Assembly (NCBI RefSeq): GCF_900103195.1
Contig: NZ_FMWU01000015.1
Coordinates: forward strand, 62,001-126,000
Source of the DNA: Methylobacterium sp. UNC378MF
GTDB lineage: Bacteria; Pseudomonadota; Alphaproteobacteria; Rhizobiales; Beijerinckiaceae
DNA: 64,000 nucleotides
Direction of reading: 5' to 3'
Part shown: positions 54,655-63,535 of the stretch, in pieces
Numbering within the stretch: position 1 is the first letter of the stretch
How the letters are laid out: every line of letters begins with the position of its first letter
The notes under the pieces: model-generated
Told to the model about the DNA's origin: nothing
Database searches by the model: none
What the model saw: only the letters and a program-made list of their open reading frames with translations
Position numbers and translations under genes: made by a program

Positions 54655-55140
54655 TCATCGCCGCTTGAATGGCAGCATCGCGGCCACCGCCAGCGCGTCG
54701 ACCCGGTTGTTCAGCGGGTCGCTGGCGTGACCCTTCACCCAGTGCCACGCCACCTCGTGGCGCGCGCGGGCGGCGTCGATGCGGCGCCAGAGATCCTCGT
54801 TCTTCACCGGCTTCTTGTCGGCGGTGCGCCAGCCCCGCGCCTTCCAATTGTGGATCCAGCTGGTGATGCCCTGGCGCAGGTACTGCGAGTCCGTGAACAG
54901 GTCGACCCGGCACGGGCGCGTCAGAGCCTCCAGCGCCTCGATCGCCGCCAGGATCTCCATGCGGTTGTTGGTCGTGTGGGCCTCTCCTCCGGAAAGTTCC
55001 TTCTGGGCGTCGCCGAAGATCAGGATCGCGCCCCAGCCGCCCGGCCCCGGATTCCCCGAGCAGGCGCCGTCCGTGTAGATCTTGACGCGCTTCAGCTCGG
55101 CCGCGGCCTGCCCGCCGGGCCCGGTCTCATCGGTGCTCAT
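54655..55140 (-). CDS. rnhA: Ribonuclease HI
   Basis: A 161-residue enzyme that cleaves RNA in RNA:DNA hybrids (R-loops, Okazaki primers). The full catalytic set is visible: D24 ([11 protein letters not shown]), E62 (NNRMEILAA), D84 (FTDSQY), H138 (VKGHA) and D148 (NNRVDALA). About 15 extra N-terminal residues precede the fold. It starts seven bases after the thrB stop, the third gene of an ispH-thrB-rnhA operon. Confidence 0.96.
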   Translation of the reverse strand: MSTDETGPGGQAAAELKRVKIYTDGACSGNPGPGGWGAILIFGDAQKELSGGEAHTTNNRMEILAAIEALEALTRPCRVDLFTDSQYLRQGITSWIHNWKARGWRTADKKPVKNEDLWRRIDAARARHEVAWHWVKGHASDPLNNRVDALAVAAMLPFKRR

Positions 55141-55147
55141 CCGGCTC

Positions 55148-56113
55148 TCAGCTCGGCCGCCCGTAATCCCGCGCGTCGGGCGCCCGTCGGTGGAAGGCGA
55201 GCCGGCGATCGAACTCCCGCGGATCCTTCGGCTTCACCAGGGCGCCCGGGGGCACGTTCAGCCAGTCGACCAGCCGGGTGAGCATGAAACGGAGCGCCGC
55301 CCCCCGGCACAGGATCGGCAGGGCCGCGACCTCGGCCGGTTCGAGCGGCCGTATCGCCTCGTAGCCGGCGATCAGCGCAGCCGCCATATCCCGGTGGAAG
55401 GTGCCGTCGGCCTCGAAGCACCACGCGTTGAGGCAGACCGCGAGGTCGTACGCGAAGGCGTCCGTGCAGGCGAAATAGAAGTCGATCAGGCCCGACAAGG
55501 CGTCGCCAATGAAGAACACGTTGTCGGTGAAGAGATCCGCGTGGATCACGCCGCCCGGCAGGTTTTGCGGCCAATGCGCCTCCAGAAAGGCGAGGTCGGC
55601 CCGGGTGCGCTCCGCGAGCCCGGGCTCGACCAAATCGGCCTGGGCCTCCGCCTGAGCGAAGAGCGGTCGCCACGCGGAGACCGAGAGGTTGTTCTCCCGC
55701 ACCATCGGGAAGTCCCGGCCTGCAGCATGCAGCTCCGCGAGCGCCCGGCCGAGTTCCCGGCAATGCCCGGCTCCCGGCGCCTTGACCGAGACACCCTCCA
55801 GGAAGCTCACGATGGCGGCGGGCCGGCCGCAGAGCTGGCCGAGGGCCTGGCCGGTCCGGTCTCGCACGGGCTGCGGGCAGGCGAGGCCGCGGGCCGAGAG
55901 GTGCTCCATCAGCCCGATGAAGAACGGCAGGTCCTGTTCCCGGACGCGCTTCTCGTAGAGCGTCAGGATGTAGGCGCCGTCGGTGGTGTGCAGGAAGAAG
56001 TTCGAGTTCTCGACGCCCTCCGCGATCCCCTTGAAGGAGAGCAGGCTGCCGATCGCGTAGGCGGACAGGAAATCGGCGAGCGCCGCGTCGGATACCTCGG
56101 TGTAGACGGCCAC
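55148..56113 (-). CDS. thrB: Homoserine kinase (alphaproteobacterial type)
   Basis: A 321-residue kinase of the aminoglycoside-phosphotransferase fold, as used by alphaproteobacteria and pseudomonads for threonine synthesis. Features are [40 protein letters not shown] at the start, the catalytic [11 protein letters not shown] and the metal-binding [19 protein letters not shown] at 56113 is the start because it gives the family N-terminus directly. It lies between ispH and rnhA on the same strand, the common order in this class. Confidence 0.94.
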   Translation of the reverse strand: MAVYTEVSDAALADFLSAYAIGSLLSFKGIAEGVENSNFFLHTTDGAYILTLYEKRVREQDLPFFIGLMEHLSARGLACPQPVRDRTGQALGQLCGRPAAIVSFLEGVSVKAPGAGHCRELGRALAELHAAGRDFPMVRENNLSVSAWRPLFAQAEAQADLVEPGLAERTRADLAFLEAHWPQNLPGGVIHADLFTDNVFFIGDALSGLIDFYFACTDAFAYDLAVCLNAWCFEADGTFHRDMAAALIAGYEAIRPLEPAEVAALPILCRGAALRFMLTRLVDWLNVPPGALVKPKDPREFDRRLAFHRRAPDARDYGRPS

Positions 56114-56230
56114 GTGTCTGCGCTCTGATGTCGGAAGTTCAACATGGCAAGGGGCGCCGAAGCGCCCCCGCATAAGACCTGCCACGCCTCGAGCCCGAGG
56201 GGTCGGGCCCGCGCTGTCCGATCGGACCGC

Positions 56231-57232
56231 CTATTCGGCGGCCTCGCTGCGCAGCTCCCGCGGCAGCGGGAAGACCATGTCCTCGATCACCGTCGAGACC
56301 GTGTCGACGATCACGTCGTAGCGGGCCGCGAAGGCGTCGATGATCTCCTCGACCAGCACCTCGGGGGCCGAGGCACCGGCGGTGAGGCCGAGCTTGCGGA
56401 TCCCCTCGAAGGCCGGCCAGTCGATCTCCTCGGCACGGAGCACGAGGCGGGTGATCGGGCAGCCGACGCGCTCGGCGACCTCGCGCAGGCGCTGCGAGTT
56501 CGAGGAGTTCGAGGATCCGACCACGATCAGGGCATCCACCAGCGGCGCCACCTGCTTCACCGCCTCCTGGCGGTTGGTGGTGGCGTAGCAGATGTCGTCC
56601 TTGTGCGGCCCGGTGATGGTCGGGAACTTCTTCTTCAGCGCGTCGACGATGTGCCTTGTGTCGTCCACCGACAGGGTCGTCTGGGTAACCCAGGCGAGAT
56701 TGTTGGGATTGTCGGGGGTCAGGGCCTCGATCTGATCGAGGTCCTCCACCAGGGTGATCGAGCCCTTGGGCAGCTGGCCCATCGTGCCGACCACCTCGGG
56801 ATGACCCGAATGGCCGACCAGCAGCACGTGGCGGCCGCGCTTGTGGTGGATCTCGGCCTCGCGGTGGACCTTGGTCACCAGCGGGCAGGTGGCGTCGATC
56901 GTGGTCAGCCCGCGCGAATCGGCGTTGGCCGGCACGGTCTTCGCCACGCCGTGGGCGGAGAAAATCACCGGCGCGGCGCCGTCCGGCACCTCGTCCAGTT
57001 CGCGCACGAACACGGCGCCCTTCCGCTTCAGGCTCTCAACCACGTACTTGTTGTGGACGATCTCGTGCCGGACGTAGACGGGCGGCCCGTAGATGGCGAG
57101 AGCCCGTTCCACGACATCGATGGCCCGCACCACGCCGGCGCAGAACCCGCGCGGGGCGCAGAGCAGAATTTCCAGCGGCGGCTTGCCGGCAGTGCCCGGG
57201 ACGGGCTCGGTGGTCGCGATATCGGCGGTCAT
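56231..57232 (-). CDS. ispH: 4-hydroxy-3-methylbut-2-enyl diphosphate reductase
   Basis: A 333-residue iron-sulfur enzyme for the last MEP-pathway step, reducing HMBPP to IPP and DMAPP. The [4Fe-4S] cysteines are C31 ([12 protein letters not shown]), C116 ([12 protein letters not shown]) and C215 ([11 protein letters not shown]). Other conserved parts are [33 protein letters not shown] and [13 protein letters not shown]. The start [10 protein letters not shown] at 57232 was chosen over upstream codons on family alignment. It is the first gene of ispH-thrB-rnhA. Confidence 0.97.
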   Translation of the reverse strand: MTADIATTEPVPGTAGKPPLEILLCAPRGFCAGVVRAIDVVERALAIYGPPVYVRHEIVHNKYVVESLKRKGAVFVRELDEVPDGAAPVIFSAHGVAKTVPANADSRGLTTIDATCPLVTKVHREAEIHHKRGRHVLLVGHSGHPEVVGTMGQLPKGSITLVEDLDQIEALTPDNPNNLAWVTQTTLSVDDTRHIVDALKKKFPTITGPHKDDICYATTNRQEAVKQVAPLVDALIVVGSSNSSNSQRLREVAERVGCPITRLVLRAEEIDWPAFEGIRKLGLTAGASAPEVLVEEIIDAFAARYDVIVDTVSTVIEDMVFPLPRELRSEAAE

Positions 57233-57364
57233 GCGGGGGATGTGGCGAGGGCGGGGCTGTCCTGTCAACAGGACTGGCCCAGGAACCGGGCGAGAAGAGG
57301 GAAGCGGAGCCGCTCTGTAGCACGATTGCCGCGGGACTTGGACCCTCTCCCCCATTAGGTCCGC

Positions 57365-58210
57365 TCAGAGCCGCCGGGTTCCCGTCACGGCACCGAAGCT
57401 GTGCGCCGCGATGCGGGCGACCGCCTCGGCCAGCGGCTCCGCCGCCACCGCCATGTGGTGGCCGTTGGCGTGGATCAGCGTCTCGGGATCGCGCATCAAC
57501 CCGACATGGCCGCGCCAGAAGACGAAATCGCCCCGGCGCAGGCGCGCGAGGTCGAGGGGCAGCGCCTCGCCGAGCGCCCGCTCCTGCATGTCGGCGTCGC
57601 GCGGGCAGGGCAGCCCGGCCGCGTCCAGACAGAGTTGTACGAGGCCCGAGCAGTCGAGGCCGAGACTGGTGCGGCCGCCCCAGAGATAGGGGGTGCCGGC
57701 GAGCCGCGCGGCCGTGGCGACATAATCCGGTTCGCGGGTGTCGAGTGGGGCGCAGTGGCGGGCGAACACGTATCCGCCCGGCGTCTCCAGATAGGCGGCC
57801 GCCTCACCCGTCACCGTGAGGCGGGCACCGAGGCTGAGATGGCCGAGGATCGGCCGCTTCAGGTCCGGCTCAGGGTACAGGAAGGTGCGCAGCGCCGTGA
57901 CGCGGTGCGTCGGCTCCGGATCGATCGGACCCAGGCTCTCGGCCGGCAGGTAGCCGACATAGCCGTCGCGGGCGAGCTGCACGAAGGCGAAGCCTTCCGC
58001 CACATCGTAAAGATCGACCGCGTCACCCAGGAGCGCCTCGGTATCGAGCCCCGCATCGGCGGCGGGCGCGCGGCGCAGCGGCGCCGACGGCGCGGTCACG
58101 CGCCGCTTCGTGCCGGCGACGTAGCGCGCCGCCGTGACGCGGTCCCGCAGGCGGAGATCGGCGACATGCGGCCGGGCCGGGGTCAGCCGGGGATCGAGGC
58201 TCTCGGTCAT
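57365..58210 (-). CDS. NlpC/P60 family peptidoglycan hydrolase
   Basis: A 281-residue protein with two N-terminal bacterial SH3-like regions (about 35-95 and 100-150, for example APLRRAPAADAG and GYVGYLPAESLG). The catalytic NlpC/P60 domain follows: GTPYLWGGRTSLGLDCSGLVQ with Cys187, and GDFVFWRGHVGLM with His235. Such enzymes cut gamma-D-Glu-DAP bonds in wall peptides. No signal peptide is evident, so it may act in cytoplasmic peptide recycling or be exported by another route. The start at 58210 is supported by MTESLDPRLTPARPHVADLRL, common to the family. Confidence 0.88.
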   Translation of the reverse strand: MTESLDPRLTPARPHVADLRLRDRVTAARYVAGTKRRVTAPSAPLRRAPAADAGLDTEALLGDAVDLYDVAEGFAFVQLARDGYVGYLPAESLGPIDPEPTHRVTALRTFLYPEPDLKRPILGHLSLGARLTVTGEAAAYLETPGGYVFARHCAPLDTREPDYVATAARLAGTPYLWGGRTSLGLDCSGLVQLCLDAAGLPCPRDADMQERALGEALPLDLARLRRGDFVFWRGHVGLMRDPETLIHANGHHMAVAAEPLAEAVARIAAHSFGAVTGTRRL

Positions 58211-58470
58211 GGACAGATCGTACCACGCCTGGCCGAAGGGCGCGTAAGCGGAGTCGCGACCGTGAGGCAGACATCTGTGCTACTATGCCGCACGGACCGG
58301 TGGAGGGTCCCAGCTGCCTCGGGATCGCCCGGAGGCCTGGCGGATCGAGCAGAAGGTGCCCGGGCGCGCATCACATCCGCGTCATGCACACCGGAGACAT
58401 GTCCTCGAGGCGCCCATCACACGTTTTTGATGCACTGCACAACCGGCTCGGAACGCGCTATGTTCGCCGC

Positions 58471-58824
58471 ATGAAGACTGCGAGTCGCCCCGTGAAGAAG
58501 ACGCAGAAGAGCTTCGCCGACCTGCCGCCGATTCGCGTGCGCCGCGAGCCGCCCACCGTGAGCGAGGCGGTTGCCGCCGCACAGGATCTCGCGGACGATG
58601 TCGAGCAGCAGATTGAGATCGCCGCCGGCCTGATGGGCCTGCCGGCCGAGGAGGTCCGCCCCCACGTTCTGGCCGCCAAGAAGGTCAAGCCGGAGCGCGC
58701 GCCCGAGCGGATCCTGACCCATGCGAGCCCGAGCCGAGCTCCGCGCACGGTGGTGGTCGAGCGGCGTACCCGGCCAACCGTGGTGATCGAACGCCGCAGC
58801 CGCCCGCTCGACCCGCGCCGCTGA
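58471..58824 (+). CDS. Basic hypothetical protein with repeated VVVERRTRP motif
   Basis: A 117-residue, strongly basic protein (MKTASRPVKKTQKSFADLPPIRVRREPPTVSEAVAAAQDLADDVEQQIEIAAGLMGLPAEEV...). The middle (about 30-70) is a helical acidic segment, and the C-terminus repeats RTVVVERRTRP and TVVIERRSRP. No known domain is recognised. The short, Lys/Arg-rich ends suggest a nucleic-acid contact. ATG at 58471 has no strong Shine-Dalgarno. ATG at 58396 is an alternative. Confidence 0.65.
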   Translation: MKTASRPVKKTQKSFADLPPIRVRREPPTVSEAVAAAQDLADDVEQQIEIAAGLMGLPAEEVRPHVLAAKKVKPERAPERILTHASPSRAPRTVVVERRTRPTVVIERRSRPLDPRR

Positions 58825-58890
58825 CTGCTGGATCCCGGGGCCTGCCTTCGGAGCGCGGGCCCGATCGCGCCCACGGGTGCCCGAACACGC

Positions 58891-59601
58891 TCAGTCGGCG
58901 GTCTGGACCGACCATGTGGCGTGGCGGATGCCGGGCATGCGGGCCAGTTCGTTGGTCACGGCGTCGAGTTCCTCCGCCTTGACGGCGCTGGCCGTGAGCG
59001 TTGCCACCACGTCGACCGCATTCTCGCCCCGCTCCTCGATCTCGACGCTACCGACCGGGTAGTTCGCCGCCTCAAGACGCTCCACCAATAGGTCCTGGGC
59101 CGGCCCGGCCTCGCCGGGCGCCGTGGTAACCTGGACCTCGTAGGTCGCCTCGGTGGCGGATTCGCGGATCGGCGCGCGGTTGATGGCGTTCACCAGCGGG
59201 CGGAGCGCGGTGTTGCAGGCGAGCACCGTCGCCATCACGAACACCGCCTCCAGGGGCAGGTCCGCGCCGCAGAAGGCCCCGACCGCGGCCGAGCACCACA
59301 GGGTCGCGGCCGTGTTGAGGCCGCGGACGTTCATCCCCTCCTTCATGATCACGCCGGCGCCGAGGAAGCCGATGCCGGAGATCACGTAGGCCACGGTGCG
59401 GACGCCCCCGTCCGGGCCGGTCAGGCGCATGCCGAGATCCACGAAGGCGCTCGCCCCGACCGCGACCAGCACGGCCGTGCGCAGGCCCGCGGTGCGCTGC
59501 CGGTACTGCCGCTCGGCCCCGATGATCGTGCCCAGCACGAAGGCCACGAGCAGGCCGATGGCGGATTTCAGTTCTTCGGGGAGGGCGGCGTAGCTGGTCA
59601 T
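58891..59601 (-). CDS. MgtC/SapB family membrane protein
   Basis: A 236-residue protein with about five hydrophobic helices (about 8-150) and a C-terminal soluble ACT-like domain (about 155-236). Signatures are LLVAFVLGTIIGAERQYRQRTAGLRTAVLVAVGASAFV, VISGIGFLGAGVIMKEGMNVRGLNTAATLWCSAAVG and VFVMATVLACNTALRPL. MgtC helps survival at low Mg and inside hosts by modulating the F1Fo ATP synthase. Related SapB proteins are of unknown role. The start is uncertain among ATG 59601, 59613 and 59646. Confidence 0.85.
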   Translation of the reverse strand: MTSYAALPEELKSAIGLLVAFVLGTIIGAERQYRQRTAGLRTAVLVAVGASAFVDLGMRLTGPDGGVRTVAYVISGIGFLGAGVIMKEGMNVRGLNTAATLWCSAAVGAFCGADLPLEAVFVMATVLACNTALRPLVNAINRAPIRESATEATYEVQVTTAPGEAGPAQDLLVERLEAANYPVGSVEIEERGENAVDVVATLTASAVKAEELDAVTNELARMPGIRHATWSVQTAD

Positions 59602-59834
59602 CCACCGTCTCATGAAAGCGGGGAGGTGACGGAACCGTGACACCATGGCCCGGCTCAGGTCGGAAAGCGCATCCGAAGCGGGATTGACGGCCGCACCGGG
59701 CAGCGGGCACACCGGCAAGAGCCTGAGGATCCCTTAAGAATTCGGGACCCGGCCGAGGAGACGTGCAGGATGCAGCACACGGCCCAGGATATGGCCCGAC
59801 GGGCGGATTCGGTCCGCACCGGATCGTTCTCCGC

Positions 59835-60860
59835 ATGAGCGGCGCCACCAGCGGCGCCCTCGCCGAACGCCGGCCCGACACGGCGCCCAGCAGCGCTCCC
59901 GACGCCGCCCTGCACGGCCGCGTCATGGCGCTGCGCGAGGGCCTGGAGCGCGGCCTGATCGGCAGTGCCGGCCTCGTCGAGCGCCTGCTGATCGGGCTCC
60001 TGACCGGCGGCCACCTGCTGATCGAGGGCGCACCGGGGCTCGCCAAGACCCGCGCGGTCAAGCGGCTGGCGGACGGTCTCGACGGCTCCTTCGCGCGCAT
60101 CCAGTGCACCCCGGACCTGATGCCGGCCGATCTCACCGGCACCACCGTCTGGCGCCAGGACAGCGGCACCTTCGAGTTCCTGCCCGGGCCGCTGTTCCAC
60201 GCCCTCGTGCTGGTGGACGAGGTCAACCGCGCCCCCCCGAAGGTGCAGTCGGCCCTGCTCGAATCCATGGCCGAGGGGCAGGTGACGGTCTCGGGGGCGA
60301 CGCACCGCCTCTCCGACCCGTTCATGGTCGTGGCCACCCAGAACCCGATCGAGCATGCCGGCACCTTCCCGCTGCCGGAGGCGCAGCTCGACCGCTTCCT
60401 CCTCCACGTCGTGGTCGACATGCCCGACGAGGCGACCGAGCGGGCGATCCTCGACCTCGTCGAGGGCGAGATCACCCATCACGTCGACGCGATGACCATG
60501 CGGTTGTCGCTGGCGGACGTGCGCGCGGCCCGGGAGGCGGCACTCGCCACCTACGTGTCGCCGGCCCTCAAGGACTACCTCGTCCGGCTCGTGGCGGCGA
60601 CCCGCACCGACGCGGCCGCCCCGGACCTGCGCGCCATGATCGAGCATCCGGCCTCCCCGCGCGGCACCCTGGCGCTGATGATGGCCGGCAAGGCCCGGGC
60701 CTGGCTGCGGGGGCGCGACCACGTCACGCCCGAGGACGTCGCGGAGCTGGCCCGCGACGCCCTCTCCCACCGCATCGGCCTGACCTGGCGGGCGGCCGCC
60801 GAGGGCAAGACGGCGCGTGGCCTCGTCGGCGAGCTGGTGCAGCGGGTGCGGGCGCTCTGA
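59835..60860 (+). CDS. MoxR-family AAA+ ATPase
   Basis: A 341-residue AAA+ chaperone-like ATPase. Walker A is GAPGLAKT (65-72), Walker B LVLVDEVNRA, sensor 1 ATQNPIEHAGTFPLPEAQLDRF, and the late helical domain ends with RDHVTPEDVAELARDALSHRIGL. MoxR/MxaR ATPases work with DUF58 and VWA proteins to assemble or insert metal into enzyme complexes, as mxaR does for methanol dehydrogenase. It heads a five-gene operon resembling mxaRSACKL, but no mxaF-type gene is nearby. ATG at 59835 is used. Confidence 0.92.
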   Translation: MSGATSGALAERRPDTAPSSAPDAALHGRVMALREGLERGLIGSAGLVERLLIGLLTGGHLLIEGAPGLAKTRAVKRLADGLDGSFARIQCTPDLMPADLTGTTVWRQDSGTFEFLPGPLFHALVLVDEVNRAPPKVQSALLESMAEGQVTVSGATHRLSDPFMVVATQNPIEHAGTFPLPEAQLDRFLLHVVVDMPDEATERAILDLVEGEITHHVDAMTMRLSLADVRAAREAALATYVSPALKDYLVRLVAATRTDAAAPDLRAMIEHPASPRGTLALMMAGKARAWLRGRDHVTPEDVAELARDALSHRIGLTWRAAAEGKTARGLVGELVQRVRAL

Positions 60861-60862
60861 CG

Positions 60863-61870
60863 GTGTTCGGGTTGGGCCAAGCGCGCCGCAGATCTTCTCC
60901 CCCCTCTGCGGATGAGGGGGGCTCCCGCGTCAGCGAGGGCCGGGAGGGCGGAGGAAGAGATCCCGCCGGGCACGGCATCCACCTCTCGGGCGAGGCCCTG
61001 ATGGGCCTGCGCCACCTCGCCCGGCGGGGTTCCGCCCCCGCCACAAGGACGCTGGCGGGCCTGCCCGGCGGCATCGTCACCCGGCGCCGCGGGCGCGGTT
61101 CGGAGCCGGAGGATGTCCGCCTCTGGTCCGAGGGCGACGACCGCCGCTTTATCGACCGCAACGCCACGGCCCGTACCGGACAGCTGCACGTCCGCACCCA
61201 CCACGACGAGCGCGACCGCGCCGTGGTGCTCCTCGCCGATTTCCGGCCCGCGATGCTGTTCGGCACCCGAAGGGCCCTGCGCTCGGTGGCGGCCGCCGAG
61301 GCCCTGGCGCTGCTCGGCTGGCGGGTCGCCGCCGATGGCGGCCGTGTCGGCCTCGCGGTGGCCTCCGCCGGCGCACCGACCGTACTGCGGCCCGCGGGTG
61401 GCGAGCGTGCCATGATCGCGGTCACCGGCGCCCTCGCCCAGGCCCATGCCGACGCGCTCGGGGCCGAGTCCGGTTCCCTGACGCGCGCGGAGCCGCCGCT
61501 GGAGGCGACGCTCGCCCTCGCCCGCAACCTGCTGCCGGCCGGCGGCCACCTCGTCATCGCCAGCGCCCTGGACGATCCCGGCCCGGGCTTCGACGAGCTC
61601 CTGACTCTGCTCGCCGAGCGGATCGCCATCCGGCTGATCCTGGTGAGCGACGCCTTCGAGCGCGCCCGTCCGCCGGGCTTCTATCCCTTCGCCCTGGCGG
61701 ATGGCCGCCGCGGGACCGCGCTGCCGACCGCGGCCGCGCCGGCGGGGGATTCCGCCGAGGCCCGGCTCGCCGACTACGCCCGCCGGGGCATCGCGGGCGT
61801 GCGCCTCGACGTCGAGACCGGCCCGGAAGCCTACGCGCCGCTCATGGAGCGCCTCGATGCGGTGCTGTGA
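60863..61870 (+). CDS. DUF58-domain protein (MxaS-like)
   Basis: A 335-residue protein. The DUF58 core is IHLSGEALMGLRHLAR, then SEPEDVRLWSEGDDRRFIDRNATARTGQLHVRTHHDERDRAVVLLADFRPAMLFG and a VWA-like fold lacking a clear MIDAS. GTG at 60863, two bases after the moxR stop, is the only start that keeps the conserved N-terminal IHLSGEAL segment. Most of its first 35 codons are a dispersed repeat element (family 2). It is expected to partner the MoxR ATPase. Confidence 0.83.
   Translation: MFGLGQARRRSSPPSADEGGSRVSEGREGGGRDPAGHGIHLSGEALMGLRHLARRGSAPATRTLAGLPGGIVTRRRGRGSEPEDVRLWSEGDDRRFIDRNATARTGQLHVRTHHDERDRAVVLLADFRPAMLFGTRRALRSVAAAEALALLGWRVAADGGRVGLAVASAGAPTVLRPAGGERAMIAVTGALAQAHADALGAESGSLTRAEPPLEATLALARNLLPAGGHLVIASALDDPGPGFDELLTLLAERIAIRLILVSDAFERARPPGFYPFALADGRRGTALPTAAAPAGDSAEARLADYARRGIAGVRLDVETGPEAYAPLMERLDAVL
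60893..60960 (+). repeat. Dispersed element (family 2) inside the DUF58 frame
   Basis: CCCCCCTCTGCGGATGAGGG and the following CTCCCGCGTCAGCGAGGG ... GGGAGGG match the layout of the intergenic elements at 54421-54490. Here it is in frame in the first 35 codons of the DUF58 gene. Confidence 0.6.
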
Positions 61871-61921
61871 GGCCGGACCCGGCGGCCCGATCCCCGGCGA
61901 CCTGATTCGCGGCGCGACCCG

Positions 61922-62401
61922 ATGAATCCCGTCGCGCCCGCCGAGATCCCCCTGTCCCTCGACCAGCTCCGGGGCCTGCACCTGCCCGGCGGCGCCGCCG
62001 GCGCCGTGCAGGGCGAGGTCGTCGCGGCGGCCGTCCTGGGCTTCCTCGCCGCCCTGCTGGTGGGGCTCGTGCGCTACGGGCGCGGCCGGGCACGGGCCAC
62101 CCTGCGCCGGGCGGCGCTCGCCGAGCTCGCCCGGAGCCGCGACCTCGACCCGGAGGCGCGCCTCGTCGCCCAGGCCCGGCTGCTGCGCCGCCTCGACCGC
62201 TCCCTCGACCGGTCCGGCGAGACCGAGATTCGGGCAACGGGCGCCGACTGGGCGGCCCGGCTGGACGGGCGGTTCCGGACCGACTTCTTCACCCGGGGTG
62301 CCGGCCGGGTGCTCGCCGACGGGCTGTACTGTCGGCAGGATCCCGACCTCGACGCCCTGGACGCCGAGCTCTCCCGCCTGATCGGGCGGCTCCAGGCATG
62401 A
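61922..62401 (+). CDS. DUF4381 membrane protein
   Basis: A 159-residue protein with one hydrophobic helix (EVVAAAVLGFLAALLVGLVRYG, about 32-53) after a short IPLSLDQLRGLHLP start, then a charged helical domain of Arg-rich helices ending LSRLIGRLQA. The layout is that of DUF4381, found between DUF58 and VWA genes in MoxR operons. It overlaps the next gene by four bases (ATGA). Confidence 0.85.
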   Translation: MNPVAPAEIPLSLDQLRGLHLPGGAAGAVQGEVVAAAVLGFLAALLVGLVRYGRGRARATLRRAALAELARSRDLDPEARLVAQARLLRRLDRSLDRSGETEIRATGADWAARLDGRFRTDFFTRGAGRVLADGLYCRQDPDLDALDAELSRLIGRLQA

Positions 62402-63432
62402 GCGGCTTCCTGCCCGCGTGGCTCAGTGGGCTCCTGTCGGCCTTCGACGTCGCCGCGCCCTGGGCGCTGCTGGCGTTGCCCCTGCCGCTGCTGGCCGCGC
62501 GCCTGATCCCGGCGGAGCCGGAGGGCGGCAGCGGCGCCCTGCGGGTGCCCGCCACCCTGGTGGGCGGGGCGCGCTCCGGCGCCGACCTCGCAGCCCGGGG
62601 GCGGCGGCGGGCCCTGCTCACCTGGACGCTCTGGATCGCCCTGGTGGTGGCCCTGTCGGGGCCGCGGCTGGTCATGTCGGCGACCGCGCTCCCGGCCTCG
62701 GGCCACGAGATCATGATCGCCATGGACCTGTCGGGCTCCATGGAGCGGCGCGACTTCGCCCTCGACGGCGAGACCGTGAATCGGCTCACCGCGGTCAAGC
62801 GCGTCGGCACCGACTTCATCCGGCGCCGGGCCGGGGACCGGATCGGCCTCGTGATCTTCGCCGACCAGGCCTATGTGGCGGCGGCCCCGAGCTTCGACAC
62901 AGCCGCGGTCGCCCGGGCCCTGGACGAGGCCACGATCGGCATCAGCGGCCGCTCCACCGGGATCGGCGACGGGCTCGGGCTCGCCCTGCGCCGCCTGGAC
63001 CCGCGGGACGCGGGGGGGGACGCCGCCGGGGTCAGGCCGGGCGAGAAAGCCGCCAAGGCCGTGATCCTGCTGTCGGACGGCGCCAACAATGCCGGCCAGA
63101 CGGCCCCCAAGGACGTGGCGGAGCTCGCCAAGGAGCTGGGCATCAAGGTCTACACGATCGCGCTGGGCCCGCGCGACATGGCCGATGCCGACGGCGAGCA
63201 GGACGTGGTCGACACCGAGACCCTGCGCGACATGGCGCAGGCGAGCGGCGGCGAGGCGTTCCGGGTCCGCACCACCGAGGATCTGGTCCGGGTCGCCGAC
63301 GCAATCGACCGGCTGGAGGGCGGCCGCGCGCTCGCCCCGCCCCTGCCTCTGCGCCGGGACCTCTGGCCCTGGCCGGCCGCCCTGGCGCTCCTGGCCGCCG
63401 CCGCGCTGCTCGCGAGCCGGAGGGCGGCGTGA
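62398..63432 (+). CDS. VWA-domain membrane protein (BatA/MxaC-like)
   Basis: A 344-residue protein with N-terminal helices (about 17-36 and 73-95), a periplasmic von Willebrand A domain whose MIDAS is DLSGSM (D110, S112, S114) with later DRIGLVIFADQAYV, GRSTGIGDGLGLAL and ILLSDGANNAGQ, and a C-terminal helix (LWPWPAALALLAAAALLAS) before RRAA. The family binds a divalent metal for protein contact. It pairs with the following VWA gene. Confidence 0.9.
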   Translation: MSGFLPAWLSGLLSAFDVAAPWALLALPLPLLAARLIPAEPEGGSGALRVPATLVGGARSGADLAARGRRRALLTWTLWIALVVALSGPRLVMSATALPASGHEIMIAMDLSGSMERRDFALDGETVNRLTAVKRVGTDFIRRRAGDRIGLVIFADQAYVAAAPSFDTAAVARALDEATIGISGRSTGIGDGLGLALRRLDPRDAGGDAAGVRPGEKAAKAVILLSDGANNAGQTAPKDVAELAKELGIKVYTIALGPRDMADADGEQDVVDTETLRDMAQASGGEAFRVRTTEDLVRVADAIDRLEGGRALAPPLPLRRDLWPWPAALALLAAAALLASRRAA

Positions 63433-63465
63433 TGGTTCGATACCCCGCGCCTCCAACCATCCCCC

Positions 63466-63511
63466 TCATCCTGAGGTGCCGGAGCGCAGCGCGGTCGCCT
63501 CAGGATGACGG
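63466..63511. repeat. Dispersed palindromic repeat (family 1)
   Basis: CCCTCATCCTGAGGTGCCGG ... CGCCTCAGGATGACG, related to the copies at 35097-35139 and 50876-50990. It lies between two genes of one operon. Confidence 0.7.
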
Positions 63512-63535
63512 AATTCGGGTTGGAGGATCCACCCG

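Noticed and set aside
54474..54668. 64-codon frame between zwf and rnhA
   Set aside because: It consists mostly of dispersed repeat elements.
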